Of a stretch of DNA of 64,000 nt, positions 25,497 to 37,900 are shown one piece after another. The notes below the pieces were generated by a model, which was given only the letters and a program-made list of their open reading frames with translations, was not told where the DNA came from and did not search any database. Every line of letters starts with the position of its first letter. The first letter of the stretch is position 1. Made by a program: the position numbers and the translations under genes. The DNA is from Pacificoceanicola onchidii (lineage in GTDB: Bacteria; Pseudomonadota; Alphaproteobacteria; Rhodobacterales; Rhodobacteraceae), in contig NZ_SRXY01000011.1 of NCBI RefSeq assembly GCF_004804335.1, positions 62,001-126,000 of the forward strand, in the 5' to 3' direction.

Positions 25497-28400
25497 TCAG
25501 AACTTTGCAATCAGGTTGATGAAGGCGCCCTTGTCGTCATAGGTCAGGTCCGTCAGATCGTCGGAGAAACTGCCGAAGTTGTAGCCGAGACCCACTTTGA
25601 AGTTGTTGCCGAAATGACGGTAAACCGTACCCACGGCGGAGGTCTCAGAAATCCCCGCCTGTTTGGCCTCAAGGTGCCGCGCCTCGAGCAGAAGATCCCA
25701 GTTGTGCACCACGTGCCAGCGCGCATTCATAACCGCCAGCCACGCGTCATTGCGGGCAAAGGCCACGGTGTCCGACGGGCTGCTGCGGCTCCAGCGCCCG
25801 CCGAGCTTGCCGCCGATGGACCATTGTTCGTTCAGGTCATATTCCGCATCAACGCTGACCACATGGCTTTCCTGACGCGGGCCTTTGAAGTCCGTGCCGT
25901 CAATCTCCTGCCCGATGCTGTCGTAGAGATAACGGTATTGGAACAAGAGGTTAAAGCGATCGTTCAGGATCGGACGGACGGCATAGCCGAGCGTCGCTTC
26001 GATATAGGTGCCCGACTGCAGGGATGCGTTGTTGGCGTCGATGTCAGAGTAATCGAGATTGAACAGCAGGCGCTGCTCATCGTTGATCTTGTAGCTGGCA
26101 CTGGCCGCAAAGAGCAGCGATTCAAGATCGCGGTCCGTGCCTGACAGCGTGCCCTCATCCACGCGGTATTCCAGCCGCGCCTTGGCCTGAAGCCCCGCGC
26201 CGTTGTCATGGCGGATGCCGACGGAAATGCCGTTGCGGTCATAATCGTCGCCATTGGCACTGTCCGTCACGCGGCCCACTTCCAGCGCGCCAAACAGGAC
26301 GGTCTGTTCGGTCGCGCGGTATTCGACCCCATACGCGCTGGTCAGCGCGTGGTGGCGGCCAAAGAGGTCATAGGTGTTCTCGCCAAAGTAGGTCAGATCG
26401 TCATTCACCTGACGCCGCCCACCGATGACAAAGGTGCCTTTGTCCTGACCGTTTAGCGTCACACCGCTGAAATCACGGCCCGGATCAAGCCGATAGCCGA
26501 GATAGAAATTATCCGTCCCCTCCCCCTGCCGGGTAAAGAGCAACGCGCCGCCCGCGCCTTTGGTGCCGCCGGACACTTCGCCCTCAAACGTCCAGTTGTT
26601 GGAGAAACGATAGCGGACGCCGATCCCGGCGCGGTCGTTCTTTTCCAACCCGCCCGAGCGGTTCACGGTGGCTTGGCCGTAGAGATACCAGCTCAGGTCC
26701 TCGCGCGGCTCAAATGTCAGGCGCGCCGCCACATCGGTACGCTGACCAGTGTCTTCGGGCAGCGCGGCGGGGTTCTCGATGTCCACATGTTCAACACCAA
26801 AGCTGAGCGTGGTGGTGGGCGTCAGGACAAGGTCCAGCTCCAGCCCGCCCTCGCGCACAGCTTTGCCGGTGGCGTCGTGGTAGTCGTCATAATAGAGCCG
26901 CAGCGAAACGGCTTCGCTGGGCGCGATTTCGGCCGACACACCCCAAAGCTCTTCGTCATCGGTGATCTGATAGTCCAGCGTCGAAAAACCTGCATCGCGG
27001 CGCTCGTAATAAGCGGCGATATTGCCGTCGACCCCAAGGCCCACGTCGGCAAAATCCACGCGCCCGCGCGCCATCCATGCCTCGCCCGTGCCATTGGCCC
27101 CCGGCGAGGTAGAAACCACCAAACCGCCGTTTGACGAATAAGACGAGCCAAAGCCGGGCCCTTCGGTTCGGGCCTTTTCCAGATCAAGGAACGTGTTTTC
27201 CGAATAGCGCAGGCGCATGTCAACGCCCGTCGCGGTTTGATCGGCAAAGCCCGTGCGCTCAACAGAGCGCGTTGCCCCGAGCCGGATGAAATCATTCACC
27301 CAAACCTCGGCCCGCGCGCCCATGTTGGTGCCATCCACCTGCCCTGCGGCGGGGGTGTATTCGTATTGCACCACAAGGTTCACATCATATTCGCCGCCGG
27401 GATTGGTGATCACCGTGCCGCCGCCGGTAGAGCCGGTGAGCGGGGCGTTCAGGACAACAGAGCCTTGGGTGTAGTTGATCGTATAGTCGCGCCCTTCGAC
27501 CAACGTGCTGGTCGAAACCACACGGCCTGTGTCTTTGTCGCGCAATTGAACTGTGACAGTCTCGGAACCGATGGCAAGGTCCGCGTTCTGCAGGAAATAG
27601 ACAGAGCCACCGGTGCCCCGGAACACCTCGCGCCCCGGCAGGCTGTCGGGCGTGGCGGCAAAAGCTTCCAGCGAGACGCGGGATTCGCCGTGGGCGGTTT
27701 GCGCGGGGCTGCGATAAACGCCCTGAAACCCATAAAGTTCACGCTCATTGCGCAGGTAATATGTCCCGCCAATCGAGGACTTGAAGTTGCCCCACAGCAG
27801 ATGGCTGCCATCGCGCTCCGCCTTGAGATAGAACTTGCCGTCCGTCAGCGTATCGTCCTCGATGGTGCTGTCGTCGCCATAGGTCGGATAAGCGCTCTCG
27901 CGGCTCATGCGCAGCAGCGTGCTGTATGGGTCCTTCTTGTCGAAATCGTCAAAGATTTCATCAAGATCAGTCTCGTTCGTGTCCACCGATGCGGTGATCG
28001 TCCACCCCCCGCGCACCTTGCCCTTGGCATAGGCGGCGATGCGGCCGTGGGAGTAGGTCTCGGACAGGTCCGCGCCATTGGCGTCCTTGGGATTGCCGAA
28101 CCGGCGGCCAAAGGTCAGATCGACGGTGCCGGTATAGAACCATTCGTTGGCGGGCACGGTAATGTCCCGCTCCAGATGCAGCGCTTGCGCGACGCCATCC
28201 ACCTGCACCTGAACCGGATGATCGCCCGGCGGCAGAATGCGCTGAATGACAAAGCTGCCGGAAGTGTCGGGGCGCAGGCTTTCGCCGAGCGTACGCACCT
28301 CGGCCCCACCCGGAACATTGTCCCCGCGCACGGTGACCGCGCCGCCATGCACCGGAATACGAGCACGGGCGAGCGTTGTTGTCCCCTCTTCCACCGCCAG

Positions 28401-28970
28401 ATCGCCAAACCGGGCAAATCCGCCCTCATCGGCGCGCAGCGGAATCGGCGCGGTTTCGTCATAACGCCCGCGCGCGTCATAAACCCGGTGGGTCAGGATC
28501 AGATCGGCGGCGCCCTCGGGCACGGCAAAAGCGGCCACGCCATTGGGATCAACCGGCACCACGGCCACGGTACGCGGCCCGCCGCGCGCGCCGAGGTCGA
28601 GAATGCGAAACTCGCCGCGCTGGACAAACGCCGGGTAGTTGAGCTGGCTCTGCACCCGGATGCTCTGACCTTCGGAGATCGGCCCCACTGTCAGAACGAT
28701 GGCATCCAAACGCCGTTTCACATCCAGCCCGTCAAAGGTGACGGCAATGTCAGAAGCGGCCAAGAGCCAATCCACCGGCTGCGGCGCAGTGGTGGAAGGC
28801 GCCGGGGCCGCCACCCCGGTGAAGTCTTCGGAAACCTGCGCCGGTCCGTCGCCCGCATCGACCGAGATGACAAAGCCGGTGCCCGTGGCCACGACGTTCT
28901 GCGCCGGGGCGTGGCCCGCAAGGACCGTCAGCGCCAATGCGGTGGCGGCAGTGCGATAGATCTTGTTCAT
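25497..28970 (-). CDS. Outer-membrane beta-barrel protein partnered with the giant repeat protein
   Basis: 1,157 residues from the ATG at 28970 (GAGGA 8 nt upstream), giving a clean signal peptide MNKIYRTAATALALTVLAGH ending APAQ. Residues ~25-260 are soluble, beta-rich domains, one (about 200-260) like a carboxypeptidase-regulatory/Ig fold. From about 265 on there are dozens of short amphipathic strands with alternating Tyr/Trp/Phe and Asp-rich loops (for example SWYLYGQATVNRSGG; LLFQYRYLYDSIGQEIDG), and the last residues are LIAKF with terminal Phe, the outer-membrane assembly signal. No TonB box or plug was seen. It begins 18 nt after the giant gene, so the two are co-expressed. Secretion, anchoring or maturation of the partner is inferred. 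Confidence 0.75.
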   Translation of the reverse strand: MNKIYRTAATALALTVLAGHAPAQNVVATGTGFVISVDAGDGPAQVSEDFTGVAAPAPSTTAPQPVDWLLAASDIAVTFDGLDVKRRLDAIVLTVGPISEGQSIRVQSQLNYPAFVQRGEFRILDLGARGGPRTVAVVPVDPNGVAAFAVPEGAADLILTHRVYDARGRYDETAPIPLRADEGGFARFGDLAVEEGTTTLARARIPVHGGAVTVRGDNVPGGAEVRTLGESLRPDTSGSFVIQRILPPGDHPVQVQVDGVAQALHLERDITVPANEWFYTGTVDLTFGRRFGNPKDANGADLSETYSHGRIAAYAKGKVRGGWTITASVDTNETDLDEIFDDFDKKDPYSTLLRMSRESAYPTYGDDSTIEDDTLTDGKFYLKAERDGSHLLWGNFKSSIGGTYYLRNERELYGFQGVYRSPAQTAHGESRVSLEAFAATPDSLPGREVFRGTGGSVYFLQNADLAIGSETVTVQLRDKDTGRVVSTSTLVEGRDYTINYTQGSVVLNAPLTGSTGGGTVITNPGGEYDVNLVVQYEYTPAAGQVDGTNMGARAEVWVNDFIRLGATRSVERTGFADQTATGVDMRLRYSENTFLDLEKARTEGPGFGSSYSSNGGLVVSTSPGANGTGEAWMARGRVDFADVGLGVDGNIAAYYERRDAGFSTLDYQITDDEELWGVSAEIAPSEAVSLRLYYDDYHDATGKAVREGGLELDLVLTPTTTLSFGVEHVDIENPAALPEDTGQRTDVAARLTFEPREDLSWYLYGQATVNRSGGLEKNDRAGIGVRYRFSNNWTFEGEVSGGTKGAGGALLFTRQGEGTDNFYLGYRLDPGRDFSGVTLNGQDKGTFVIGGRRQVNDDLTYFGENTYDLFGRHHALTSAYGVEYRATEQTVLFGALEVGRVTDSANGDDYDRNGISVGIRHDNGAGLQAKARLEYRVDEGTLSGTDRDLESLLFAASASYKINDEQRLLFNLDYSDIDANNASLQSGTYIEATLGYAVRPILNDRFNLLFQYRYLYDSIGQEIDGTDFKGPRQESHVVSVDAEYDLNEQWSIGGKLGGRWSRSSPSDTVAFARNDAWLAVMNARWHVVHNWDLLLEARHLEAKQAGISETSAVGTVYRHFGNNFKVGLGYNFGSFSDDLTDLTYDDKGAFINLIAKF

Positions 28971-28988
28971 ACCAACGTTCCTCATCAC

Positions 28989-31900
28989 TCAGCGCCCCGC
29001 ACGAACCACATGGCGTTCAATTTCAAGCCGATAGGTGCCGCGTCCGCGCCATGCGCGGCGGATCTGTTTCTCCAGCGCCCGCAGACGCGCCCGCGCCTGT
29101 CCGGCACTCTCGCCGGGGGCCAGCGTATAACTCAGCCGCAGGAAAGAAGGCTTCTTGGCGATCTGTTTCACCAGCCCGTCAATGGCCTGATCCAGCGCCG
29201 GAAGCGGCGCGGCCTGACCGGTCTGGAACGCCTGATGGGTCAGATCGATGCGCACCAGCTTGCCCAGTTGCACGCCAAAGTTCAGGCGCGCCATCTTACC
29301 GGCGGTCACCCGAATATTGCGCGGGTTTTCAGTGGTGACGCGATAGCCCGTGGGGAGGCTGCGCGTATCGAGCTTCAGCTGGAAGTTCGAGCCGATGTCG
29401 CGCGGCAGCGCGGCACAGGGCACGCTGTAGCGGCCAAACTCATCGGTTGTGATGATCGTGCCATCCGGCGTGACAAGACGCACATGCGGCATACCCGGCT
29501 CTGTGGTGTCAGGGCGCATGGGCTCCGGCGCGAGCTTGCCGCCCTTGCCGCTGGGCAGAACATCGTCGCGGTAAATCGGCTCGGGCAGGCTGCCCGGCCC
29601 GTCCTGATAGCCATTGCCATTGCGGTCATGGAAAACCTTGCCGATCACGTCCGAGCAGTCAAAGACATGCTCCGGCTCGACCGAAACGCTGGCCGTGGCC
29701 ACATTGGACAGGATCCGCCCGCTGTTGTGTTCGAGCCATGTCTTGTTGACCCGCTCGCCAAAGCTGCCGGTGCGGGTAACACGCGCGGCGAAGGTCACGG
29801 TCAGCGTATCCCCCGCTGGCAGGTCCGTGGTCCAGTAAAGCCGCCCGCCCTGCACAATCGGCTCTTGCGCAACACCGTTCACCGTGGCGCTACCCGGCGT
29901 ATAGACAATACCCGCAGGCAGAACGTCCACCACGCGGGCGTCCACGTAGTTGTTCAGCGTGTCATTGCGGAAGGTGAGCGTGTAGTTGACCGTCTCGCCA
30001 AACACCGCGGTGCGGCGATCGGCGGTTTTGGTCGCGACCACATCGTTCACCCCGTTACAACCCATGTAGGGGATGTTGACGTTGATCACGAACGGATCAC
30101 CGGCCTCGATCACGAAGGTCTGGGTAAAGGGGTTCGCCGCCTCCGAGAAGTCCGCCAGAACGCCGGTGTTGCCCTGCTCGGGCGAGCCAAGCGCCGCCGG
30201 GTTTTCCGGCAGCAGCGAGGTCACGTCCAGCGGCCCGCCGGGGCTGCGCGTGGTGGACGGCGTGCCTGCGCTGGGATCGGTAAAGGTCACCGTATAGGTG
30301 CCCGGCGCGGTGACGTGGAACTGGTAGTAGCCCAGCGAGCCATCCTGCACGACGGTGATCGCGCCTGTGGTGCCAATCCCGGTCTGGCTGTCGCCGCCGC
30401 CACTGACGGTGACAAGCCCGCCAGTCAGAATGCGCCCGTCTTCCTCGCAATAGAGATAGCCCGTCGGGTCATAATCGTTCCAGTCCGGCACGCCGTCATT
30501 GTCCCGGTCGCCCGGTTCGAGATAGTCGGGAATGCCGTCGCCATCGGTATCCGTGGTCTCAACCGTCACCTGCGCGTCGGTCGGCTCCGGCATGTCCTCG
30601 GAGGTGATGCCCGCCGTGTTCGGCGCACCCGGCTGGCCCGGCGCGGTGGAATAGACAACCGTCAGGGTCACAACCCCGGTCTCACCCGGCGACAGTACAG
30701 CATCACCTGCGATCAGAGCAGTATCGCCGCTGCCGTCAAACCCGGCGTTTGGCCCGGCGTCAGCGCCAAAGCCCGCGACCGTGATCTCCATCGGATAGGT
30801 ATCAGACAACAGCACAGCCGGGGCGAGGAAAGCGTCCAGATCATCGTTGATCTGAATACCGCCCTGCGTAACGTTGCCGGTATTCGTGGCGGTGAAGGTG
30901 AACGTCACCTGCTCGACCGTCGGGAACAGCAATTCAGGGCGCGTCGCCTCTTTCGTCAGATCGAAGGAGGGCAGCGGAACAACGGAGCCCGCCGTCGCAT
31001 CGTCAAAACCGATGCCATCGTCGTCCGACACATCCACCAGCGTACCGCCCTGCGGCGTCGTGGCCGTGGCAATCGCACTGTTCAGAACCCCGCCCGCGTC
31101 CATGTCGTCCTGGGTCAGGATACCGGTGGCGCTATAGGTGGCCGTCTCACCGGGGCGCAACGTGCCTTCGGAGGACGGCGGCGTGCCATCGGAACCTACA
31201 TAAACCGCCGTCAGGGTCCGGGGGTCGTTGCCCGCCAGATCGGTCATCTCGTCGCCGACGGAAATGCCGCTGAGCGTCACGGTGCCGGTGTTGGTCACGG
31301 CGATTTCGAACGAGACAGGCTCACCCGCCGCCGCGCCAATAGACGTGAGCGTCTTGATGACTTCAAAGGCGGGCCTCGGCGCGATCAGCGCTTCGGTCGG
31401 ATCGTCGCTGGTGTTGCCATCGGCGTAATCATCATCCGCCGAGAGGTCATTCACCGGGCTGTCGTCCGCCGCCGTGCCGCGTACCAGAGCGGTGTTGCGC
31501 AAGCCGCCCGCGTCCACATCATCCTGCGTCAGCACATGGCTCACCCGCCAGATCGCCTGATCCCCGGGCGAAAGCGTCATGGGCAGCGCCACCGGTGTGA
31601 CCTCGGCGGTCAGCTCGGTGCCATCTGCGCGGGTCAGCGCATCCGTGACCGTGATACCAGTCAGATCAAGGTTGCCGGTGTTGGTTGCGACGATCTCGAA
31701 GATCACCGTATCACCCGGCATCGCGCCGCTCTGGATCACGCTCTTGATCACCGTCACCGCAGGCGCGGTGGCGGGCGCAAAGACCGTGGGATCGTCGGAG
31801 CGGTTGCCGTCCGTATCATCACCATCGTCAGAGATATCCGAGACAGGCGCGCCCGCCGGATCAGTGGCGGTGACGGTCACCTGATTGCTCAGACCACCGG

Positions 31901-34900
31901 CGTTCAGATCATCCTGCGTCAGGGTGCGCTCGGCGGTGTAAATCCATGTCTCACCCACATCCAGCAGACCATTGCCATCATCACCCGAGACCAGAGCAAA
32001 GGGCGCATCAAGGCTGACCGGCGTGCCAGAGCCATCTGTCATCACGTCGCTGATCACGACAGTGTCCAGCGTCACATTGCCGGTGTTCGCCACGCTAAGC
32101 GAGAAGCGCACAGGCGCCCCCGCCACGGAAACAGTTCCCGGCAGCAGCACCTTGGTCGCCTCCAGAGAGGACAATTGCGCAGGGCCAGCGGTGGTGATGC
32201 TGTCACTGTCCGAAATGCCGGAGCCATCCGGGGCAAAGCCCGTCACGCTCGCGGTGTTTTCCTGCGCGCCATCGTCAACCATCTCCTGCGTGACTTCGGT
32301 GGTCAGGCTACAGGTCAAATCTGTCGCGCCCGGCGCAAGGCTCGCAATTGTGCAGGCAAAGCCCGGCACCAGCGGGTCCGTCACGGTCAGACCAGTCAGC
32401 GTCACATTGCCGGTGTTTTCCACCGCAAAGAGATAGGTCAAGGCGCTGCCTACCGCACCAAAGGGCGACGGTGTGGCGGTCTTGGTCAGGCTGAGGCCCG
32501 GCGCGGGGGTCGGCAGGGTCACGGGCAGGATGACCTCATCGCTGACGCCATCGCCTTGCGGATCAACCGCGCGGCCTGTGGCCACGTTGACCAGCGCCCC
32601 GCTGTCCAGATCGGCCTGCGTGACGGTGTAATCGCCTTCGCAGATCAGCTGTCCGCCGGGCGCGAGCGTGTCCGCCGCGCAGGCAAACCCGTCGATCAGC
32701 GGATCGCGCACAACCACGTTGCTCAGCGTCTGGTTGCCGGTGTTCGAGGCGGTGACGGTAAAGGTCAGCACATGCCCTGCCCCGCTCACGGGCAGCGGCG
32801 CGGCGCTCTTGGCGAGCGTCAAGGCAGGCGTCAGAGCGCCATCAACCCGCACCAGATCGGGCGGCGACAGGACGGTTGTGTCATCCGCGCCAAAGGTGGT
32901 TTCGGCATAAGCCTCGTTCACCACAAAGCCCCGGTCCAGATCGTCTTGGGTGACGGTGATCTGCGCCGTGCAGGTCGCCGTCTCGCCCGGAATGAAATCC
33001 GGGTTGCCCGTGCTTGGGGTAAAGCAGGTCACAGGCCCGGTCAGGGTATCATTCACCACAACCGGCTGCGCAAAGGCACGGGTGCCGGTGTTGGTCACGA
33101 TAAAGGTGTAGGGGATCACATCGCCCACGGCGCTGAACTCGGTCACGCCCGCAACCTTCTCAACCGACAGCGAGGGCACCCCTTCGTTCGGCACAAGCGC
33201 ATCATCCAGCGGCGAGGTGGTGGTGCCGTCGGTGGCATAGGCCACGTTGGTCACACTGCCGAGGTCCACGTCTGTCGCCGTGACCGTATAGCTGCCGGTG
33301 CAGGTATAGGTGCCGCCGGGAGCGAGGCCCGCCTCTGGGAACGTCTCGCAAATCAGGTCTGCAGGCGCGATCAGCGTATCCACGATCTCGATCGGCTCGG
33401 TCACTGTCACGTTGCCGGTGTTGGTGGTGACAAAGCTGTACTCCACCACGGCCCCGGTCACAAACGCTGCCGCCGGCATATCCGGCGCGATCTTATCCAG
33501 CGTAAGTTCCGGCATTTGCGCTGCGGTGATGGTGATCTCGGACGGCTCGGATGTTTGTTCATCCAGGCTGGCCGTCGCCGTGTTGGTGATCTGGCCTGCG
33601 TCAATGTCCTCCTGTGTCACGCTCAGCGTGGCGGTACAAGTCAGCGCAGCACCCGGGGTCAGCCCCGTGTCCGGCACAGCCTCACAGACCGGGGTGACAC
33701 CTGCTTCGCTCAAGAGCGGGTCGTCGATGGTGATCGCACCGTATAGCGTGACATTGCCGGTGTTGGTCACGGTAAAGAGATAGGGGATCTCCGTTGCCAC
33801 CGTGTCAAAGCTCGCCGGGGCCTCCGCGCCAAGATCCTTCAACAGCGCAATTGACGGCTCCGCCGGGATTTCCTGCTCTGCCGGGGTCTCCACGCTGTCG
33901 GTCAACGGGCTGCCCACCGGCGGGGTGCCGATGGCGACGGCCGTATTCGACAGACCACCCGCATCCACGTCTTCCTGCGTCAGCGTGTGGCTCACAAGGT
34001 ATGTCGCCGTCTCACCGGGCAGGAGCGTGCCAAGGCCAGAGCCCATATCCGCACCCGTGAACACCGGGATCGGTGCAGGGGTTATTTCAGTCGCATCAAA
34101 GCGGCTCAGGGTCTCTTCACTCACCGCCACATCCGTGAGGGTGACATTGCCGGTGTTGGTGATCGAGATGGTGAAGCCGAGAGTCTCACCCACCTCCGTC
34201 GCCGGGGTGCTGACACGTTTGGCCACATCAATCCCGGGCATCGCAGGGATGGAAACAACCGCAGGCTCGCTGCCTGTGCCGCCCGGCGCGCCGCTGCCAG
34301 AGGTGTCCTGCGCCAGCGTATCATCCGGAGACAAGCCGCGTGCGATCACGTTATTCGAAATCCCGCCCGCGTCGATGTCCTCTTGGGTCAGCGTATAGCT
34401 GGCGCGGTAGGTCCAGACCTCGCCCACGGCCATCTCACCGGGCGTGCCGGTGTCGCCGCCGGTCAAAACCGGCGCGGCATCAAGCGCCAGCGGCGTGCCA
34501 TCGTTGCGGCGCAGCACCTCGATCAGGGTCACAGTATCCAGCGTCTGGTTGCCGGTGTTCTCGACCGTGATGTCAAACGCGGCCAGCTCGCCCGCCACCG
34601 GCGGCGCGCTCAGACCGGCATCGTCCAGCACCTTGACCGCGGTCAGGGCCGGGGTGGCCGGATCGACGGTCACCTCAACCGTATCCGTATCGCTCAGGGT
34701 ATCGCCATCCGGGTCCGTAGCGGTCACGCTTGCCGTGTTGCTCAGCACCACCTGCGCGTCGATATCCTCTTGGGTGACGGTGTATGTCGCCGTGAACTCC
34801 GCCACATCGCCGGGGCGCAACACATCCCAAACCGCATCCTCAGCCGCATCGCTGCTGTCACCTGTGGGCGCGGCATCCGTCGCCAGACGATCGCCGCCAA

Positions 34901-37900
34901 CGGCCAACGCCACCGTGCCAGAGGCCGAGGTGTGATTGTCCGACACACTGACATCCGTCAGCGTCTGGTTCCCGGTGTTGCTGGCGCGATAGGTGTAGGT
35001 CAGCACCGTGCCAACCGTCACATCCGTGCTCTCGGACGGGATTTTCTCCAACACCAGCGCCGGGGCCGCCGTGACCGGCAGCGTCAGCGTGGCGGTCTCG
35101 CCGCCGGGGGTGTCCGGCAGGATCGCCTGATCCGAGAAGGCCCGCGCAACGTTGGTCAATGCGCCGGAATCCACGTCTTCCTGCGTGACGACATACTCTG
35201 CCGTACAGGTCAGAACGCCGTTCGGGGCAAGGCCACCTGCGGGCAACGCCGGGCAGGACACGTCGTCGATCTTGTCGTCGGTCACAGAGATCGACGTGGT
35301 CAGCGTGACGTTGCCCACGTTGGTCACCGCATAGCTATAGGTGATGGTCTCACCAGCTACAGTTACCGCTTCCACATCGGCGGTCTTTTCCAGAGCCACT
35401 TCCGGCGCAGCATCCGGGCCGCGCGCGGTCTCCTCGCCGGTTCCGGTCACCGAAGCGCCATCAGGCGTCGCGCTGGTCCCCGTCGCCGTGGCGATGTTCA
35501 GAACCGAGCCAAAACCATCCCCGGCCTGCCCGTCGATATCGGCCTGCGTGACGGTGTACGTCACCACGCAAAGCGCATCCGTCTCGCCCGGCGCAAGGGT
35601 GCCAGCATCGCAGGAGGCCGGCACAACCGGCAGGTCGTCGGCGATGGTGATGTCGTCGACCGTGACATTGCCGGTGTTCGTCACTGCGATCAGGAAATCA
35701 ACCGTATCGCCCACGTTCGTAAACACCGGCTGGCCCGTGGCGGGCGTCGGGGTGACGCTCTTGACCACGGTCAGTTCGGGCGCGGGCGTGGCCAGCGGCA
35801 CCTCCGCGCTGTCCTCATCGGTCACATCGCCGCCCAAGGGATCAAAGCCGCGCACGGAGCCGGTGTTGGTCAGGCTCTGCGCATCCAGATCGGCCTGCGT
35901 CACCGCATAGGTGCCGGTGCAGATCAGCGCATCCCCCGGTGCCAGCGAGACATTCGCCGGAGCGGCAACACCGTCCACCGTACAGGTCAGCACAGGCAGC
36001 ATCGGGTCGGAAATCGTCACGCCGGAAATCGTCTGGTTGCCGCTGTTCGTCGCGGTCAGCGTGAATTCGACCACATCATCAACCGCCGCTGCGGCAGGCG
36101 CATCGCTCAGGACCTTCTCAAGCGCCAAAGCCGGTGCGGGATCGGCCTGCACCGTCTTGGTCGCAGGATTCGACACAACGGCGCGCTCATTGGCTGTGCC
36201 GGGGGCAAAGACGGTGTTCGCCAAAGCCTCGTTGGTCACGGAACCGGCGTCGAGATCGTCCTGCGTGACCGTGTAATCGGCCATGCAGGTGAAGCTCTCC
36301 CCCACATTGAACACCCCTTCGGAGGCCGGACGACACAGGAACGGCGCGTCAAAGCGGTTGTCGGTGATCGTGACATCCTGATCAAACGCCGCGTTGGAGT
36401 TGTTGGTCAGCGTATAGCTGTAGGTAATCACATCGCCCGCCGCCGCATAGGTCACGTCGCTCGGATCGCTGTCCTTGGCCAGCGTCAGTGCAGGCTGCGC
36501 ATCAACCGGGTAAATCGCATCATCCGCAGGCGAGACCACCGGCGCGCCGTCAAACGTGCCATTGGCCGTGGCGATGTTGATGACAGAACCAAGCGCGATG
36601 TCACCGGCAACAATGGTGTAGCTGGCTGTGCAACTCAGGCTCGCGCCCGGTTCAAACAAACCGCCCGCCGGGGCATCGCATGTGACCGTATCAATCAGGC
36701 TGTCATCCACCGTGATCGGCGCGTCTATGGTGACGTTGCCGGTGTTGGTGATGGCAAAGCTGTAGGCCAGCACCGTGCCGGTGTCGAAGATGTCCGGCGT
36801 GGCAGAGACAAGCTCTTTGACGATGCTCATGTCCGGGGTCTGGATCGCCGAAACCGTCACGCTGTCCGGATCCGACGCAACGGGCGCGCCGTCATAGACC
36901 GTGTTGCCGGTGGCGATATTCGTCACCTCTCCCGCGTTCAGATCGTCCTGATCAACGGTGTAAACATGGGTGCAGGTGACGCTGCCGCCCGGCGCAAGCG
37001 GGCCCGTGCCACAGGCCAGGCCCGTACCGATCCGGTCATCATCCACGGTAAACGGCCCGGCCAGCGTGACATTGCCGCTGTTGGTGACGGTATAGTCATA
37101 GCTGATCGTATCGCCCACGGCCTCATAGGTGCCAGCCGACGAGGCAGACAGCGCCTTGGCCATGTCCAGCGCAGGCTCCTGCGAGGCCGGCACGGTGACC
37201 GGGTTGCTGGTGGCGGTGGCTTCGACTTCGGTGGCATCGCCGGGATTTTCCGGCACAACCGGTTGCGTCACGCTGGCATCCGCCACGTTCACAACCTCCC
37301 CGGCATCCAGATCATCCTGCGTGACCGCATAGCTGCCGGTACATGTCAGCGAGGCGCCCACGGCCAGCGGCGGTGCGGCGCAGGTGATGGCGCTTTGAGT
37401 TTCGATCAGCGGATCGTCAATCGCGATGGCTTCAGTGATCGTGATGTTGCCGGTGTTGGTCACGGTAAAGCTGTAGGTCAGCACATCGCCCACGGCGCTG
37501 AACGGGTTCGGCCCGCTGCTCAGCGCCTTGACCACGGCCACCTCCGGCGCGCCCGCCACGGTGACAAGCGTCGGATCGTCGGTGCCTGTGCCATCGTCGT
37601 CGGACACGTCCGAAACCGGAGTGTCCTGCGGATCGGTGGCGTCAACTGTCACTTGGTTCTGCACGCCGCCCGCGTCGATATCCTCCTGCGTCAGCGCATA
37701 GCTCACGCGGTATTCCCACGTCTCGCCCACCTCAAGCGCGCCCGCCACGCCGCCATCGCCGGACGTCAAGACCGGGGTGATGCTCAAAGGCGTGCCATCG
37801 CGGCGCTGGAAGTCTTCGGAGAGCGTCACAGCGTCCAATGTCACATTGCCGGTGTTCTCCGCCGTGATGACAAAGGTGACGATATCCCCCGCCTGCGCCG

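Noticed and set aside
25497-28970. TonB-dependent receptor
   Set aside because: No TonB box or plug domain was seen; the N-terminal part looks like small beta domains instead.
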